Shown here one piece after another: positions 47,859 through 57,309 of a stretch of 64,000 nucleotides of DNA. The notes under the pieces are model-generated. The model was not told where the DNA came from. It searched no databases and saw only the letters and a list, made by a program, of their open reading frames with translations. Numbering within the stretch: the first letter of the stretch is position 1; every line of letters begins with the position of its first letter. Made by a program: the position numbers and the translations under genes. This stretch comes from an uncultured Opitutaceae bacterium (lineage in GTDB: Bacteria; Verrucomicrobiota; Verrucomicrobiia; Opitutales; Opitutaceae). The stretch is taken from contig OX638348.1 of NCBI GenBank assembly GCA_951813085.1, forward strand, positions 2,241,627 through 2,305,626, read 5' to 3'.

Positions 47859-48227
47859 TTATTCATCTTTAAACGCTCTTCGTGATATTTGAATCGGATT
47901 CTTTGCAGGATCTCGTGCATTCGAGAATTCGTAGCCTGGACCTTTGTGGGTAACTCCAAACTTCAATCCATCTTTAAGACATTTCATTTTAAACGCCTCA
48001 ATGTTCTCAACATCGAAAATTAACTTTATACACGATTGCCCGATTTTGCGCCCTTTGCTGGCTTGGTGGAACAGGAGTGTAGACCCTCCGTTTGGACATG
48101 TGATTTCGATTAAATCATCAAGTTCTCGAGGACTCTCAATGAAACCAAAGTGCTTAACGTAAAAATCCGCGAGCTTCTGGATGTCACGAACGTAAAGCAT
48201 TGTTCTAGTTGTTGGGGCTACTTTCAT
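47859..48227 (-). CDS. Cassette gene: VOC-family (glyoxalase/bleomycin-resistance fold) protein
   Basis: 122 residues from ATG 48227. TRTMLYVRDIQKLADFYVKHFGF is the standard first beta-alpha of the vicinal-oxygen-chelate fold. LLFHQASKGRKIGQSCIKLIFDVENIEAFK and FGVTHKGPGYEFSNARDPAKNPIQIS form the second module. Family members include antibiotic-binding, glyoxalase and dioxygenase-like proteins and are frequent passengers of integron cassettes. The metal triad is not fully obvious, so a binding role is possible. A+T-richer than chromosomal neighbours. Confidence 0.8.
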   Translation of the reverse strand: MKVAPTTRTMLYVRDIQKLADFYVKHFGFIESPRELDDLIEITCPNGGSTLLFHQASKGRKIGQSCIKLIFDVENIEAFKMKCLKDGLKFGVTHKGPGYEFSNARDPAKNPIQISRRAFKDE

Positions 48228-48233
48228 AAATTC

Positions 48234-48283
48234 TCCGAACGTCTAGGTGTCATACGGAGGAGGCGCAGCCTCCGGAGTTATGA
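48234..48283 (-). other. attC-like site 2
   Basis: On the minus strand TCATAAC (48277-48283) and GTTCGGA (48234-48240) pair at five of seven positions including AAC/GTT. Between them lie a CGGAGGC-TGC-GCCTCCTCCG hairpin and the ACACCTAGAC spacer shared in form with sites 1 and 5. 50 bp, at the short end for attC. Confidence 0.66.
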
Positions 48284-48294
48284 ACGACTTCTGG

Positions 48295-48726
48295 TCAGAG
48301 TTTGTGAACATTGCGAATTATATTCAGGAGCGGTAAGGAGCAAATAGATGCTGGTAACATAGCAAGTACTAAACCAAAACCCATTCCCATTCCGTAGGCT
48401 CCACCACCCGGACCTGAAACGGATCCGACTAAATGTATAAATATTAATAATGCAAAAATTGGGTAGACAACCATCAGAATAATTTTGATCGGACTCAATA
48501 TTTTCTTAAAAAATAAATGGTGCGTTATCACAAAAAGAAACGTAATAAAATATATTAAATTGAAAAATGAATACAAGAATGAATGGATCATTTCTGTGCG
48601 TGCAGGATGCATGTCCGCAAAGATTTCCAGTCCGTTTTCTCCTGTGTTTCCGATGATTAAGGCGCAAACTGATACTATTGGGGCTTGGAGCAAGTACACC
48701 GCAAAAGTCTTTTCTGATGCATTCAT
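48295..48726 (-). CDS. Cassette gene: four-helix membrane protein (unknown)
   Basis: 143 residues from ATG 48726. Hydrophobic stretches are visible at about 9-27 (VYLLQAPIVSVCALIIG), 48-70 (SFLYSFFNLIYFITFLFVITH), 80-102 (KIILMVVYPIFALLIFIHLV) and 112-135 (GMGMGFGLVLAMLPASICSLPLL). Charged residues lie between them. No family recognised. Codon and base use are A+T-rich compared with the flanking chromosome, in line with foreign cassette origin. Confidence 0.68.
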   Translation of the reverse strand: MNASEKTFAVYLLQAPIVSVCALIIGNTGENGLEIFADMHPARTEMIHSFLYSFFNLIYFITFLFVITHHLFFKKILSPIKIILMVVYPIFALLIFIHLVGSVSGPGGGAYGMGMGFGLVLAMLPASICSLPLLNIIRNVHKL

Positions 48727-48734
48727 TAATCGAC

Positions 48735-48790
48735 CTCTAACGTCGAGGTGATAAACTGCGATTAGTGCGGAGCACTAACCGCAATTGTAT
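48735..48790 (-). other. attC-like site 1
   Basis: On the minus strand an 11-bp hairpin (GCGGTTAGTGC with GCACTAATCGC) is followed by AGTTTATCACCTCGAC and the core GTTAGAG (48735-48741). The left core is degenerate (TACAAT, 48785-48790). The layout matches site 2 closely. Confidence 0.62.
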
Positions 48791-48793
48791 TAT

Positions 48794-49222
48794 CTATTGG
48801 ATATGGATTATTTTCTTAATATCGTTCAATCTTTGCTCCATTTGCTGTATGTCCTCTTCAGTAGGATTGAAGACCAATCTGTTTTGCCCCATAAAAATCA
48901 GTTTAGTTTTTTCAGGGTCGGGTAAATCCAGCTCAGGGTACAATTCTCGGAGACGTATTCTTCTCTCGAAATTTTCATTGTATTCCTTCTGCATTTTTGC
49001 GTGTAACACAGAGTACTCCTGACTGAGAGATTCATACCTTCGTTTCAAGGATTCGTTATATTTCTCAACGTTCTCTTGAATTGCCTTTTGAAATTCGCGT
49101 TCAGATATTTCGTCTTTTCTAATTTTGCCTGAATTAGAAGAAGGCACTGCAGTATTAGTTTGAATGACTTTGATTCCAACCAGAGCAATTAGAGCAGCTA
49201 GGATTGCGAACGTGATTTTCAA
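48794..49222 (-). CDS. Cassette gene: membrane-anchored coiled-coil protein (unknown)
   Basis: 142 residues. The start is a TTG at 49222 with GGAG eight bases upstream; no ATG fits. One N-terminal helix or signal anchor (ITFAILAALIALVGIKVI) is followed by a long charged helix (about 40-95: REFQKAIQENVEKYNESLKRRYESL...), likely a coiled coil. The C-terminal part ends IIHIQ. No family recognised. First gene of the array after site 0. A+T-rich. Confidence 0.62.
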   Translation of the reverse strand: MKITFAILAALIALVGIKVIQTNTAVPSSNSGKIRKDEISEREFQKAIQENVEKYNESLKRRYESLSQEYSVLHAKMQKEYNENFERRIRLRELYPELDLPDPEKTKLIFMGQNRLVFNPTEEDIQQMEQRLNDIKKIIHIQ

Positions 49223-49229
49223 TATTATC

Positions 49230-49275
49230 TCCTAATGTCCAAGTGAGGCGACGGGTTCGTTAGCCCGCGTTGACT
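49230..49275 (-). other. attC-like site 0 (right edge of cassette array)
   Basis: On the minus strand AGTCAAC (49269-49275), then CGGG/CCCG hairpin arms, the spacer CTCACTTGGAC and the core ATTAGGA (49230-49236, first G replaced by A). At 46 bp it is short. It could be the last attC of a lost cassette or an attI remnant, but no integrase gene is adjacent. Confidence 0.5.
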
Positions 49276-49766
49276 CGACTGATTGGTTCGCTTTTTCATT
49301 TCGTCATCAAATAGTCTTAGAGACCCTGCCATTGGGTGGATAAATAGCCCCTTAGACTTCTTAAACCTCTTCCAAATTTCCACGCTGCCGCCATTGCCGT
49401 GACATTGCGATCGCGGGAAGGGGCAAATGGGAAAACTGGGGTTCGACGTTCATTTTTGCTCTCTTCCAGGGACGAAAGCGGGGTGTCGATTTAGGTTGCG
49501 ATCGGTATCGCCCTCTAAAGACCGTATTTTCGGCCGTTTCCTGACGGAATGCGGGCTTGGCAAGGGTAACACTTCTCGGCGCCTCTATGCTCTAAACATT
49601 AGGCGAGGAGACAAGCCCAATATCCGTAAATGTACGAATCCCCGGAGGGAATGCTCCCTAGAGCGTTTTATCTTTGCCCACAAGGCTAGAAGTCCTGAGA
49701 TTGCGACAGGCATCGGCAAATGCTACGACTCGATTCGGCTATTATGCAGAGGGACCTAATCAACGC
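49276..49766. other. Stretch between the cassette array and the Nudix gene
   Basis: A 110-codon plus-strand frame (49427-49759) is open but its product has no recognisable domain, is rich in Arg/Cys/Ser and has no clear ribosome site. I think it is not a gene. No integrase is encoded here on either strand. The promoter of the Nudix gene is probably near the right end. Confidence 0.45.
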
Positions 49767-50309
49767 ATGACCCTTCCCGACACACTCATTTATCAACGCT
49801 TCGCATTCTGCCCGTCCTGCGGTGCCGCATCCGAGAGCATTCCACAAACTCCTGTATTCAATTGCTCCTCATGCGGCATAGAGATGCACTTTAGCCTGGT
49901 CACCTCCGCCGCTGCCCTGATCACGGATTCCCAGGGACGCCTATTGATGGTCAAGCGCAAGAAAGACCCTCGCAAGGGAACGCTCGGCGTGCCGGGAGGA
50001 TTCGTCAGTCCAGGCGAATCGCTCGATACCGCCCTCCAGCGCGAAGTCGGGGAAGAGGTGAACCTCGAACTGGAATCGTGGCGCTATCTTGGTGGCTGGC
50101 CCAATTTATACACGTACAAGAATGTCACCTACGCAACCACCGATATTTATTTCGAAGCCCAAGCGCGGGATATCGACGCGCTGCAGTTGTGCGCCGACGA
50201 GGTAGCGGATGTTGTTTTCGCTGACCCCATCAGCATCGACCGAGAACAGTTGGCCTTCCGCTCCTTAGTGCAGGCTATAGACGCCTATTTGGCGATCCGG
50301 GGGAGCTGA
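49767..50309 (+). CDS. Nudix hydrolase with N-terminal zinc ribbon
   Basis: 180 residues from ATG 49767. A zinc ribbon (FCPSCGAASES... CSSCGIEM, two CxxC) precedes the Nudix domain. The Nudix box is GGFVSPGESLDTALQREVGEEV, with Gly-x5-Glu, REV and EE metal residues. Members remove nucleoside-diphosphate groups, for example from NADH or ADP-ribose. The product is cytoplasmic. It converges with recF, 19 bp from its end. Confidence 0.9.
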   Translation: MTLPDTLIYQRFAFCPSCGAASESIPQTPVFNCSSCGIEMHFSLVTSAAALITDSQGRLLMVKRKKDPRKGTLGVPGGFVSPGESLDTALQREVGEEVNLELESWRYLGGWPNLYTYKNVTYATTDIYFEAQARDIDALQLCADEVADVVFADPISIDREQLAFRSLVQAIDAYLAIRGS

Positions 50310-50328
50310 TCTAGATCAAATCTCACGT

Positions 50329-51399
50329 TTATCGAAACACTCCATTTTGCACTTCGATCGCCTTCCAATCCTGAGACCCATCCGTATTGGGTAATTGAGT
50401 ACCCGTCGCCACGATTTGCAGCTGCGGATCAAGCGTCCTCCAAAAGCGGTCCCGTCTCGATGAATCGAGCTCGGAGAGGGCATCGTCCGCCAGGGCAACG
50501 GGAAGGAATCCGAACTGAACCCGCCAGTACTCAATTATCGCCAATGAGAGCGCTAGCGTGATCGAACGCTGCTGCCCCTCGGAAGCGAAATCGTCCGCAG
50601 GTCGCCCATCGAGGGAAATCAAGAAGTCGTCGCGGTGTGGCCCCTTCCCTGTCGTTTGCAAATAGGAGTCCCGCTTCCGCGTCTTTTCCAGGAGAGCGAT
50701 ATAGTCCCCCTTCTCTTGAATCTCGGCATTCTTCTTGTAATCGATCCCCAACGATTCGCTTTCTTCCGACAAATCTGCGTGAAACGTCTTCGCCAGTTTC
50801 AGCAACTCCTCAAGAACGCGCTCACGGGAGCGGCATATCGACAGGGCTGGCTCATCCATTTGAGCTTCGAACGCAGCAAGGACAGACGGCTTTTCTTCCT
50901 GCTTCAGGAGAGCGTTCCGTTCTTGGACCAGTTTTTGAAAAGTCTGCAAGGCATTGTAGTAGCCCTTGTCGATCCCACAAAGAAAGGCGTCGAAGTAACG
51001 TCGTCGATTTCCCGGAGCGCCACGCGTAAGCTGCATGTCGTTGGACGATAGAATCACCGTCGGGTAGCGCCCTACGAAATCTGAAAGCCGTTGCACGGGC
51101 TCGTCATCGATCCACACTTCTTTCCCCGTTTTCTTGATACGAGCACGTAGAACCGTTTCTCCGAGGTCTTCATGCTCGATCTCGTAGCGCAATTCGGAGA
51201 AATCCGAATGCGGACCGATCATGACGCGATTTTCATGCGTCCTGAAGGGACGCAGCGCCGTCGCCAAGCCCAAGGCTTCCAGCAGATTCGTCTTCCCTTG
51301 CCCATTGGCCCCGTGCAAGAAAATCCGGGGAGAGTCCAGGTCGAGATGAGCCAGCTCGATATTCCGGTAATTGCTCAGGCTAATCTTCTTGAATTTCAC
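50329..51399 (-). CDS. recF: DNA replication and repair protein RecF
   Basis: 356 residues, a normal length. Walker A GANGQGKT at 30-37 with NYRNIELAHL before it, the ABC signature SEGQQRSITLALSLA and Walker B PVALADDALSELDSSRR are all present. RecF loads RecA at single-strand gaps with RecO and RecR. It is not beside dnaA-dnaN, its usual place, but follows queE on the same strand with 34 bp between them. An SMC-like ATPase of other function is unlikely given the TGTQL-type ending. Confidence 0.94.
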   Translation of the reverse strand: MKFKKISLSNYRNIELAHLDLDSPRIFLHGANGQGKTNLLEALGLATALRPFRTHENRVMIGPHSDFSELRYEIEHEDLGETVLRARIKKTGKEVWIDDEPVQRLSDFVGRYPTVILSSNDMQLTRGAPGNRRRYFDAFLCGIDKGYYNALQTFQKLVQERNALLKQEEKPSVLAAFEAQMDEPALSICRSRERVLEELLKLAKTFHADLSEESESLGIDYKKNAEIQEKGDYIALLEKTRKRDSYLQTTGKGPHRDDFLISLDGRPADDFASEGQQRSITLALSLAIIEYWRVQFGFLPVALADDALSELDSSRRDRFWRTLDPQLQIVATGTQLPNTDGSQDWKAIEVQNGVFR

Positions 51400-51433
51400 G
51401 GCGGGAATATCGTAGGGGAATCGCGCTTACGCC

Positions 51434-52114
51434 TTAATAGCCAAGGCTCGGATCGCCACCCAGGGGAGTTGCCGACACGCTGTTCTTGTCGAACAGGTCC
51501 GCTTTATAGTACTTATGGGCCTGGACACCGGCGCGGAAAGGCGCTCCATGCGCTTTCACGTATTCCGTTATCGCTTTTAGGACAGACCTGTCCTCGCGCC
51601 GCGACCACTCCGGGTGCAACCAGACCGGCCTGGACCCAATCCGCGCGCCGATCTCCTCCACCCATCGTTCAATGGATCCTTCATCCTCAACGATCACTTT
51701 GAATTCGTCCGCCTCATCCAGAGCGGACTGCACTGGGAGCGCCTGCCACTTGGGACTGAGAGTCACCCAATCGAATACCCCCTTTATCTCGAACGCGCCC
51801 GAGGTTTCCAAGTGGCATTTCAATCCAGCGTTCCGAATCGCTTCCGTCAGTGGCCCAAGATCGTGAATACACGGTTCTCCGCCCGTCACCACCACGAATT
51901 CCGAGTTCGATTTCTTCGCTTCTTCGACGAGCGAATCGGCATCGCGCTTCGAAATCTCGCTCGGGACGTAGTCTGGATGCCAAGTACCTGCGGAGTCGCA
52001 CCACGGGCAGTGCACGGGACAGCCAAACAAGCGAATGAAAAAGGCTGACTTCCCAAGATGCGCCCCTTCTCCCTGCCAAGAGTGAAAGGTCTCATATACT
52101 GGATATTCCATCAC
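51434..52114 (-). CDS. queE: 7-carboxy-7-deazaguanine synthase QueE
   Basis: 226 residues. A radical-SAM enzyme with the CX3CX2C cluster motif CPVHCPWC (C32, C36, C39), the glycine-rich [10 protein letters not shown] and the LSPKW region. It makes 7-carboxy-7-deazaguanine from carboxy-tetrahydropterin in queuosine/preQ0 synthesis. Its start overlaps the end of queD by 4 bp, so the genes are translationally linked. Confidence 0.94.
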   Translation of the reverse strand: MMEYPVYETFHSWQGEGAHLGKSAFFIRLFGCPVHCPWCDSAGTWHPDYVPSEISKRDADSLVEEAKKSNSEFVVVTGGEPCIHDLGPLTEAIRNAGLKCHLETSGAFEIKGVFDWVTLSPKWQALPVQSALDEADEFKVIVEDEGSIERWVEEIGARIGSRPVWLHPEWSRREDRSVLKAITEYVKAHGAPFRAGVQAHKYYKADLFDKNSVSATPLGGDPSLGY

Positions 52115-52560
52115 GATTGAGCAGGAGTGTACTGAGCGCTATTTCTCGAGTCTTCCGTTACGGTAACGGATATCAAGTAGGCTCTCCCATCCGTCATGTC
52201 ACGTATCATGGGATCTACTACGCCGTAAAGATATTGAGCGATCCCTTCGCTCGAGCATTGCTCGACCACCAGTGGCTTAAACAGTCTTGAATCACTCTTC
52301 TCGTTCAGGGATTGAATCTCGTCCAGGTAGGGATCGTCCTGGTTGAATACGCAGGCATGGTCCAGGTTCTCGTCAATCCACGAGCGCAGTGGCTTGAGCT
52401 TTCCGAAATCGACCACGAATCCACACGCATCTAGCTGATCGCAGCCAAACTTGAAAGTCAGGCTCCAGTTGTGGCCATGGATATGCACGCAGTGCCCATC
52501 GTGACGATGCTGCCGGTGAGCGAATGGGATATCGGAATAGGTTTTCTGGCAGGTAAACAT
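52111..52560 (-). CDS. queD: 6-carboxy-5,6,7,8-tetrahydropterin synthase QueD
   Basis: 149 residues. The motif C24-VHI-HGH is the CxxxHGH signature of QueD, with a further zinc His in the N-terminal AHRQHRH stretch. [22 protein letters not shown] and a late Glu (VTVTE) fit the T-fold. It converts 7,8-dihydroneopterin triphosphate to 6-carboxy-tetrahydropterin. Middle gene of queC-queD-queE. Confidence 0.94.
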   Translation of the reverse strand: MFTCQKTYSDIPFAHRQHRHDGHCVHIHGHNWSLTFKFGCDQLDACGFVVDFGKLKPLRSWIDENLDHACVFNQDDPYLDEIQSLNEKSDSRLFKPLVVEQCSSEGIAQYLYGVVDPMIRDMTDGRAYLISVTVTEDSRNSAQYTPAQS

Positions 52561-52569
52561 TTGCAGGAT

Positions 52570-53307
52570 CTACTCTGGCAATCGCCAATCAGACTTCAAC
52601 AGCGTTTCCACAGTCGGCGCATCCGCCGCGTACTTGGTTCGGTCAACTTGACCCGAAAGATGAAAGGCCTCCCGGCGCTCGATGCAGGTACCGCACTTCC
52701 CGCAGTGAAGCGCGCCTCCCTTGTAGCAGGACCAGGTCTTCTCCAGGGGCGCCCCCAATCGCACTCCTTCTCGAGCGATCTCGGCCTTGCTCACGTTGAC
52801 GAAGGGTCGGTACAAGCGGACCGCGCTCCAGTCGCAAAGCTGGATCGCCCGATCTAGGGCATCCGCGAAGACTTCCCGGCAATCGGGATAGATCGCGTGG
52901 TCTCCGCTGTGGGCCGCATAAGCCACGGCATCCACTTTCTTGGTGATCGCCCATGCCGTAGCGACCGAAATGAGGATCATATTCCGGTTGGGCACCACGG
53001 TTTGCTTCATGGAGTCCTCTTCGTAGTGCCCTTCCGGCACCTCTGTTTGGGCATCTACCAAGCCGCAGGATCCGAACAGACCCGCCATCGCTCTCAGATC
53101 CGCCACCTGATGCTCGATCCCGAGGAGCGCGCAAACTTCTGCCGCCGCCTCGAGCTCCTTACGGTGCTTCTGACCATAGTCGATGCTGAGCGCGTCGCGA
53201 ATATCCACTCCCTGCTCACGCATGGCATATAGCATCACGGTAGAGTCCATGCCGCCGGAATAAACGGCGATCGCGGATTGCGGGACCTGGTCAACACCTA
53301 TCGACAT
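52570..53307 (-). CDS. queC: 7-cyano-7-deazaguanine synthase QueC
   Basis: 245 residues. The PP-loop SGGMDST (17-23) binds ATP, and the C-terminal CxxxxxxxCGKCGTC cluster binds zinc. The enzyme turns carboxy-deazaguanine into preQ0 using ATP and ammonia. First gene of the que operon, with queD 9 bp downstream. No preQ1-riboswitch-like sequence is visible in the 60 bp upstream, where the broken M16 gene ends. Confidence 0.94.
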   Translation of the reverse strand: MSIGVDQVPQSAIAVYSGGMDSTVMLYAMREQGVDIRDALSIDYGQKHRKELEAAAEVCALLGIEHQVADLRAMAGLFGSCGLVDAQTEVPEGHYEEDSMKQTVVPNRNMILISVATAWAITKKVDAVAYAAHSGDHAIYPDCREVFADALDRAIQLCDWSAVRLYRPFVNVSKAEIAREGVRLGAPLEKTWSCYKGGALHCGKCGTCIERREAFHLSGQVDRTKYAADAPTVETLLKSDWRLPE

Positions 53308-53367
53308 CGTGGCGGAGATAGAGTGGCCCCATTCTCAAGTCAAGGCGGGGTTCATTTTCCCCGTAGC

Positions 53368-56187
53368 TCAACCGGGCTCTACCCGCGATACGATGGCTTT
53401 TTCCCACTGCAGCCAACGTTTCCCTGCCTCGAGAATGTCGCTGGGCCCAATCTCGCTCAAAAACCCTGCTTCGATCTGGCTCCACTCCTCGACCCACTCC
53501 GGGTGCCCATCCAAACTATACAGAATATTCTCCAAGATAAAACGAACGCTGCGCCCGCCGCGTTCGAACTCCCGCTCGAGCAAAGCCCGGGTCGCGTCGA
53601 CATCGCTTTGCGATGGCGCATCGGTCGCCATTGAGCGACAGACCGATTCGATCACTTCCAGGGCGGCATCGATGCTCTCAGGCTGGCAGTCCGCCTGAAC
53701 CCGAATGCGTTGGATATCCGAAAACGCAGGCAAGCTCCAGTAGTCCACTTTCGTTTCATAAGATACCGCCATCGTCTGCCGGAGCTGCTCATCGATACGC
53801 GCCCTGAGAATGCGCTCCAGGAATGTCAGCGATACGCGCTCGCGAAACGATTTCGGTCCCGGGCTCAATATCCAATTGCTGATTGCCAAGGCACCATCGC
53901 CCTCATTTTTTGGATACGAGATCTTAGAGGTCCCAGGATTTGGATATTCGCCGATCTCCGCGGACGCGATGTCGGATATCGGCGTTCTTTGCTCCAATGC
54001 GCCCACGCTCCGGAGCATGCTCTGAACAACTGCTTCTTTCGCCACGTCGCCTACTACGGTAACTTCGATAGTCCCCTCTTCCATGTGACGGCTAATCCAG
54101 CGTTCCACCGCGCTCTGCTGCAATTCGATGCCTTCATTCAATCCCGGTTCCCAAAGCTGTGGCTGATTGGGGAAGAGATGCCGCTGCACCGCGCGCTTGG
54201 CTAGAGAGAGCCCATCTCGCTCGACTTGAAGCCCTCGGATCATGTTCGACTTGGCGAATGCAAACCCTCTCTCGCTCACCTCTCCGCTAGAAAAGTACGA
54301 CGCGATCATCTGCAGAAACCATTCGATTTCGGAAGGTTGGCAACGCGCCCGAAAACACAGGCAATCATCCCCTTCTATGGCATAGCTGAACTCCGGGATC
54401 CGGGTTGAAAGCTCTCGATGAATATCCTCCCAAGCGTAGCCCTCCGCCCCGCTCCAGAGAAAGGAATCCAAAGCCACGGATCTCGTAGCCGGATTTGTCG
54501 CCGCGCCCCGAGAACGACCCCTCGGATTGACGCGAACCAGAACCTGAGCGAACCTAGGATCATTGTCAGTATTCAGGAAAGTAAGACTCGTTTGATTCCG
54601 GAATTGGATCCTCGAAGCCTCAATCATCCGCTCGATTGGCGTATCATGACAACTTCGCCCTCTTCCGGCGGGCCCGACCAAGCGATTTCACGCGGCGGCG
54701 TATAGTCGTAGGGCTCGACGGGAAGCTTACGATAGCTGGTAAATTCGCGTCCCAGATTTCGACTGCTCAAGCCCGAAGGGAGCTGCCCACCAATGGACAA
54801 GGTGATTCCCGTCGTGCGCCAGGTTTCCCTCAAGGCTCGATCCAGCAATAGCTTGTCGATACTCTCCAGAAACCTCAACTCGAGCCGTTCCTTGTCGCGG
54901 TTCGACAAGTACACGTGGCCGGACATCGTCTCCGCCTCGATCCTGTCCGCGATTGACGAGACGCGTCGAGTCGTTCATCTTGCGACGCCAGCGCTCCTTT
55001 AGCGAATCGATTTCATCGGGATGAAAGCCGTGACGCGTCGCTTGGCGGATCATGCGATCGAGGAAATTGACCCCGGTGCGCCACTTGTCGGGATGGGTGG
55101 TCAATCGCGCATGGGCGTAGGTCGTTTCAAAACGAGTATCGTAAAATACGAAATCGCTATCGAAGGTCCCGACGAATCGCTGACAGCGTTCATTGAGGAG
55201 CTACGTCGCGAATCGGCGTAGGTAGTCACTCTCCCGGACTCGTTCCGTATCCCGGCTGCGCCCTTCCTGCCAGGAACGCGAAAGATCGATCAAGGTACGA
55301 CTGAGTCCGCTGATGGGCTTCAACGCCACGCGAGGATTCTGGTTCTCTTCCGGCCTGCCCACCTGGGGCGGGATGGCTCTGCCACGCGAACGCAGGGATC
55401 GAAAATGCTGGCCAATCTGACGCTCGAGGGCATCCGGATCGACGTCTCCGACCACGAACAACGTCATCAATTCGGGCCGGTACCACTTTTCGTAGAATCT
55501 GACGAGACGTTCCCGTGTCGCCTCCTCGAGGCTGTCCTCCGATCCCACGATCGGGCGCTCCCCGTATTGCGTTCCCTTCAACGTCTGCCCAAAGGCGAAC
55601 TCGCTGAATTGAGCCAAGGGTTGATCGTAGCGAAGCTTTTCGGCAAGCACGATGGCGCGCTGCTTCTCAATGCTGCTCGGGTCGAACCGAATCCCGTCCG
55701 CAAACCCTCGATACAAGTCCAAGGCCCGTTCCAACGATACTGATGCGCCATTTTTCAGCTCCAATCGATAGCTCGTGTAGTGGTGAGTAGTAAACCTATT
55801 GACATCGCTGCCCAAGCTCAGTCCGAGCTCCTGGAAAAGGGATCCAATATCCTCCGCATTCATCGCTCCCGCGCCCTCGAAGGCAATGTGCTCGATCAGA
55901 TGCGCGTATCCCCGCTCCTGATCGTCTTCGCGCAACGATCCCACGTTCACCACGAATCGCATCGAAACGGCGTCCGCTTCGATATCGGTGGGCAAGATCG
56001 CATAGCGAAACCCGTTATCCAATGAGCCCCATCGAATCCGCTCGTCCGGCTCTAGCGGGCTCCGATCGCTGGGCCAACTTTGCAGGAAGCGTGAGGATTG
56101 AGACAGAGCGAACGGCGCTAGCGATAACAGTATCGCCCAAGCAAGCAGCGCCTTTTTCAGCCAGAACCCTTTGCCTCCCCTCAACAC
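53368..56187 (-). pseudogene. M16 zinc peptidase (insulinase/pitrilysin type), broken by TAG and two frameshifts
   Basis: The frame from ATG 56187 gives a signal peptide and the inverted zinc motif HLIEH (96-100) in GYAHLIEHIAFEGAG. It runs to a TAG at 55201-55203 inside DYLRRFAT*LLNERC, where a sense codon (Lys/Arg class) is expected. The frame continues (FVFYDTRFETTYAHA...), shifts near 54965 (then IADRIEAETMSGHVYL...), and shifts again near 54640 (then IERMIEASRIQFRNQTS...). The fourth domain runs to TAG 53368. Repaired it would be about 940 residues, a normal four-domain M16 periplasmic peptidase. Three lesions argue for a pseudogene. Confidence 0.78.
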
Positions 56188-56199
56188 CGCATACGTATT

Positions 56200-57309
56200 C
56201 TAATAATTCGAGGGAAGCCGCACAATGCGTACGCGCTGGCCCTTGCCTGCGCCGGCATCTCCCGTTTCCTCCGGGACCGCCAGGATGAAACTGCCTCCCT
56301 CCTCGGGCAGCAGACCGAACTTGCCTGGAGACGAAAAGGTCATCTCCGGGCGAAAACGAATCAAGCGAGAGCTCTTCCGGTTCTTGGGAACATGGAGCTC
56401 GCCAGAATTCGTCGCCAGCAGCGCCCGTCCTCGCGGCGTGAGCCTCATGCTGGCCAACGCGGTCATGTCCCTCACGACCGTCTGGATTTTGAGCACGCTC
56501 TGAAAGTCTTGGCTGCTGACCTTGAACACCGCGCCGCGCGTCGCTCCTTGAAGGTGGTTGGCCACGAAGTACACGGCATCATCCTCCGCTTGATACGATA
56601 AGTCGCCGGGAATGCTGGAGATTTTCATGACTTGAACTGCATTTGGGGCAGTCCCCGAAAACAAGTCCACCAAGCCGCTGCGCTCGATCCGGTAAATGAC
56701 GGGCTGCGTCTTGACCCGATTCCGGAACAGGTTTCCACCGATTCCCGTATCTGCCACGTAAAGGTTTCCGCTCTTGTCAAAAGCGATGCTATTGGGCGAC
56801 ACCAAAGGAAACTCGCCTTTCAGCTTCAAATTCGAAGCCGGCCCCATATCCGCTTTCTTCAAGATTTTTCCGGTTACCGGATCAATGAGCGACAGTCCAA
56901 TGAAGTCATCCGAAGCATCCTTGGTGATGCGCCCATCCTCAGTCTCAATCAAAGGCGTCCCCGAAACCACGATCAACGTCCCCGCCGGAGCGATGTCTCC
57001 TAGGCTAACCGGCAAGAAATCGATGTCCGCTGGAGCCGTCAGCCCCACTACGAATCGCTTGCTGGCGAGCTTGAACTCAAGACCTTCTCCAACTGAAAAT
57101 TTCGTGATCGTCCCAGCTCCACGCTTGGCTCCCACTTCGCCCCTCGAACGATTGGCTACGAATAGCGTCTTCCCATCCAAGCCGAATGCGGCAGAAACCG
57201 GTCGATCGAAACCAGGGAGGTCTTCCAGAACTTCGGGACGGGCTCCAAAAGCGTTCAGTGAGCAAGCGCACAAGGCGAGAATTAGGTAGGGACGGAGGGA
57301 TTGGGTCAT
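56200..57309 (-). CDS. Secreted NHL/SMP-30-like beta-propeller
   Basis: 369 residues from ATG 57309 (MTQSLRPYLILALCACSLNAFGA, signal peptide); a longer start at 57354 is less likely. Propeller blades of the type GFDRPVSAAFGLDGKTLFVANRSRGEVG and NSIAFDKSGNLYVADTGIGGN resemble SMP-30/gluconolactonase-like or NHL repeats. Ends RVRIVRLPSNY. Probably periplasmic binding or hydrolase-like; no catalytic set can be proven. It starts the strand run before the broken M16 gene, 12 bp apart. Confidence 0.7.
   Translation of the reverse strand: MTQSLRPYLILALCACSLNAFGARPEVLEDLPGFDRPVSAAFGLDGKTLFVANRSRGEVGAKRGAGTITKFSVGEGLEFKLASKRFVVGLTAPADIDFLPVSLGDIAPAGTLIVVSGTPLIETEDGRITKDASDDFIGLSLIDPVTGKILKKADMGPASNLKLKGEFPLVSPNSIAFDKSGNLYVADTGIGGNLFRNRVKTQPVIYRIERSGLVDLFSGTAPNAVQVMKISSIPGDLSYQAEDDAVYFVANHLQGATRGAVFKVSSQDFQSVLKIQTVVRDMTALASMRLTPRGRALLATNSGELHVPKNRKSSRLIRFRPEMTFSSPGKFGLLPEEGGSFILAVPEETGDAGAGKGQRVRIVRLPSNY

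Noticed and set aside
49230..49275. attI site of a complete integron
   Set aside because: No integrase gene lies on either strand to the right, where it should be.
49427..49759. 110-codon ORF before the Nudix gene
   Set aside because: No ribosome site, no domain and odd composition; the Nudix start is clear at 49767.
53380..53405. tRNA-like string GTAGCTCAACCGGGCTCTAC
   Set aside because: It lies inside the end of the M16 peptidase frame and no acceptor stem, anticodon arm or T-loop can be completed around it.
1771..56187. TAG reassigned as a sense codon
   Set aside because: TAG is also the natural terminator of intact genes (for example ends at 20052, 27440 and 36272), and four of the five TAG-broken genes also carry frameshifts.
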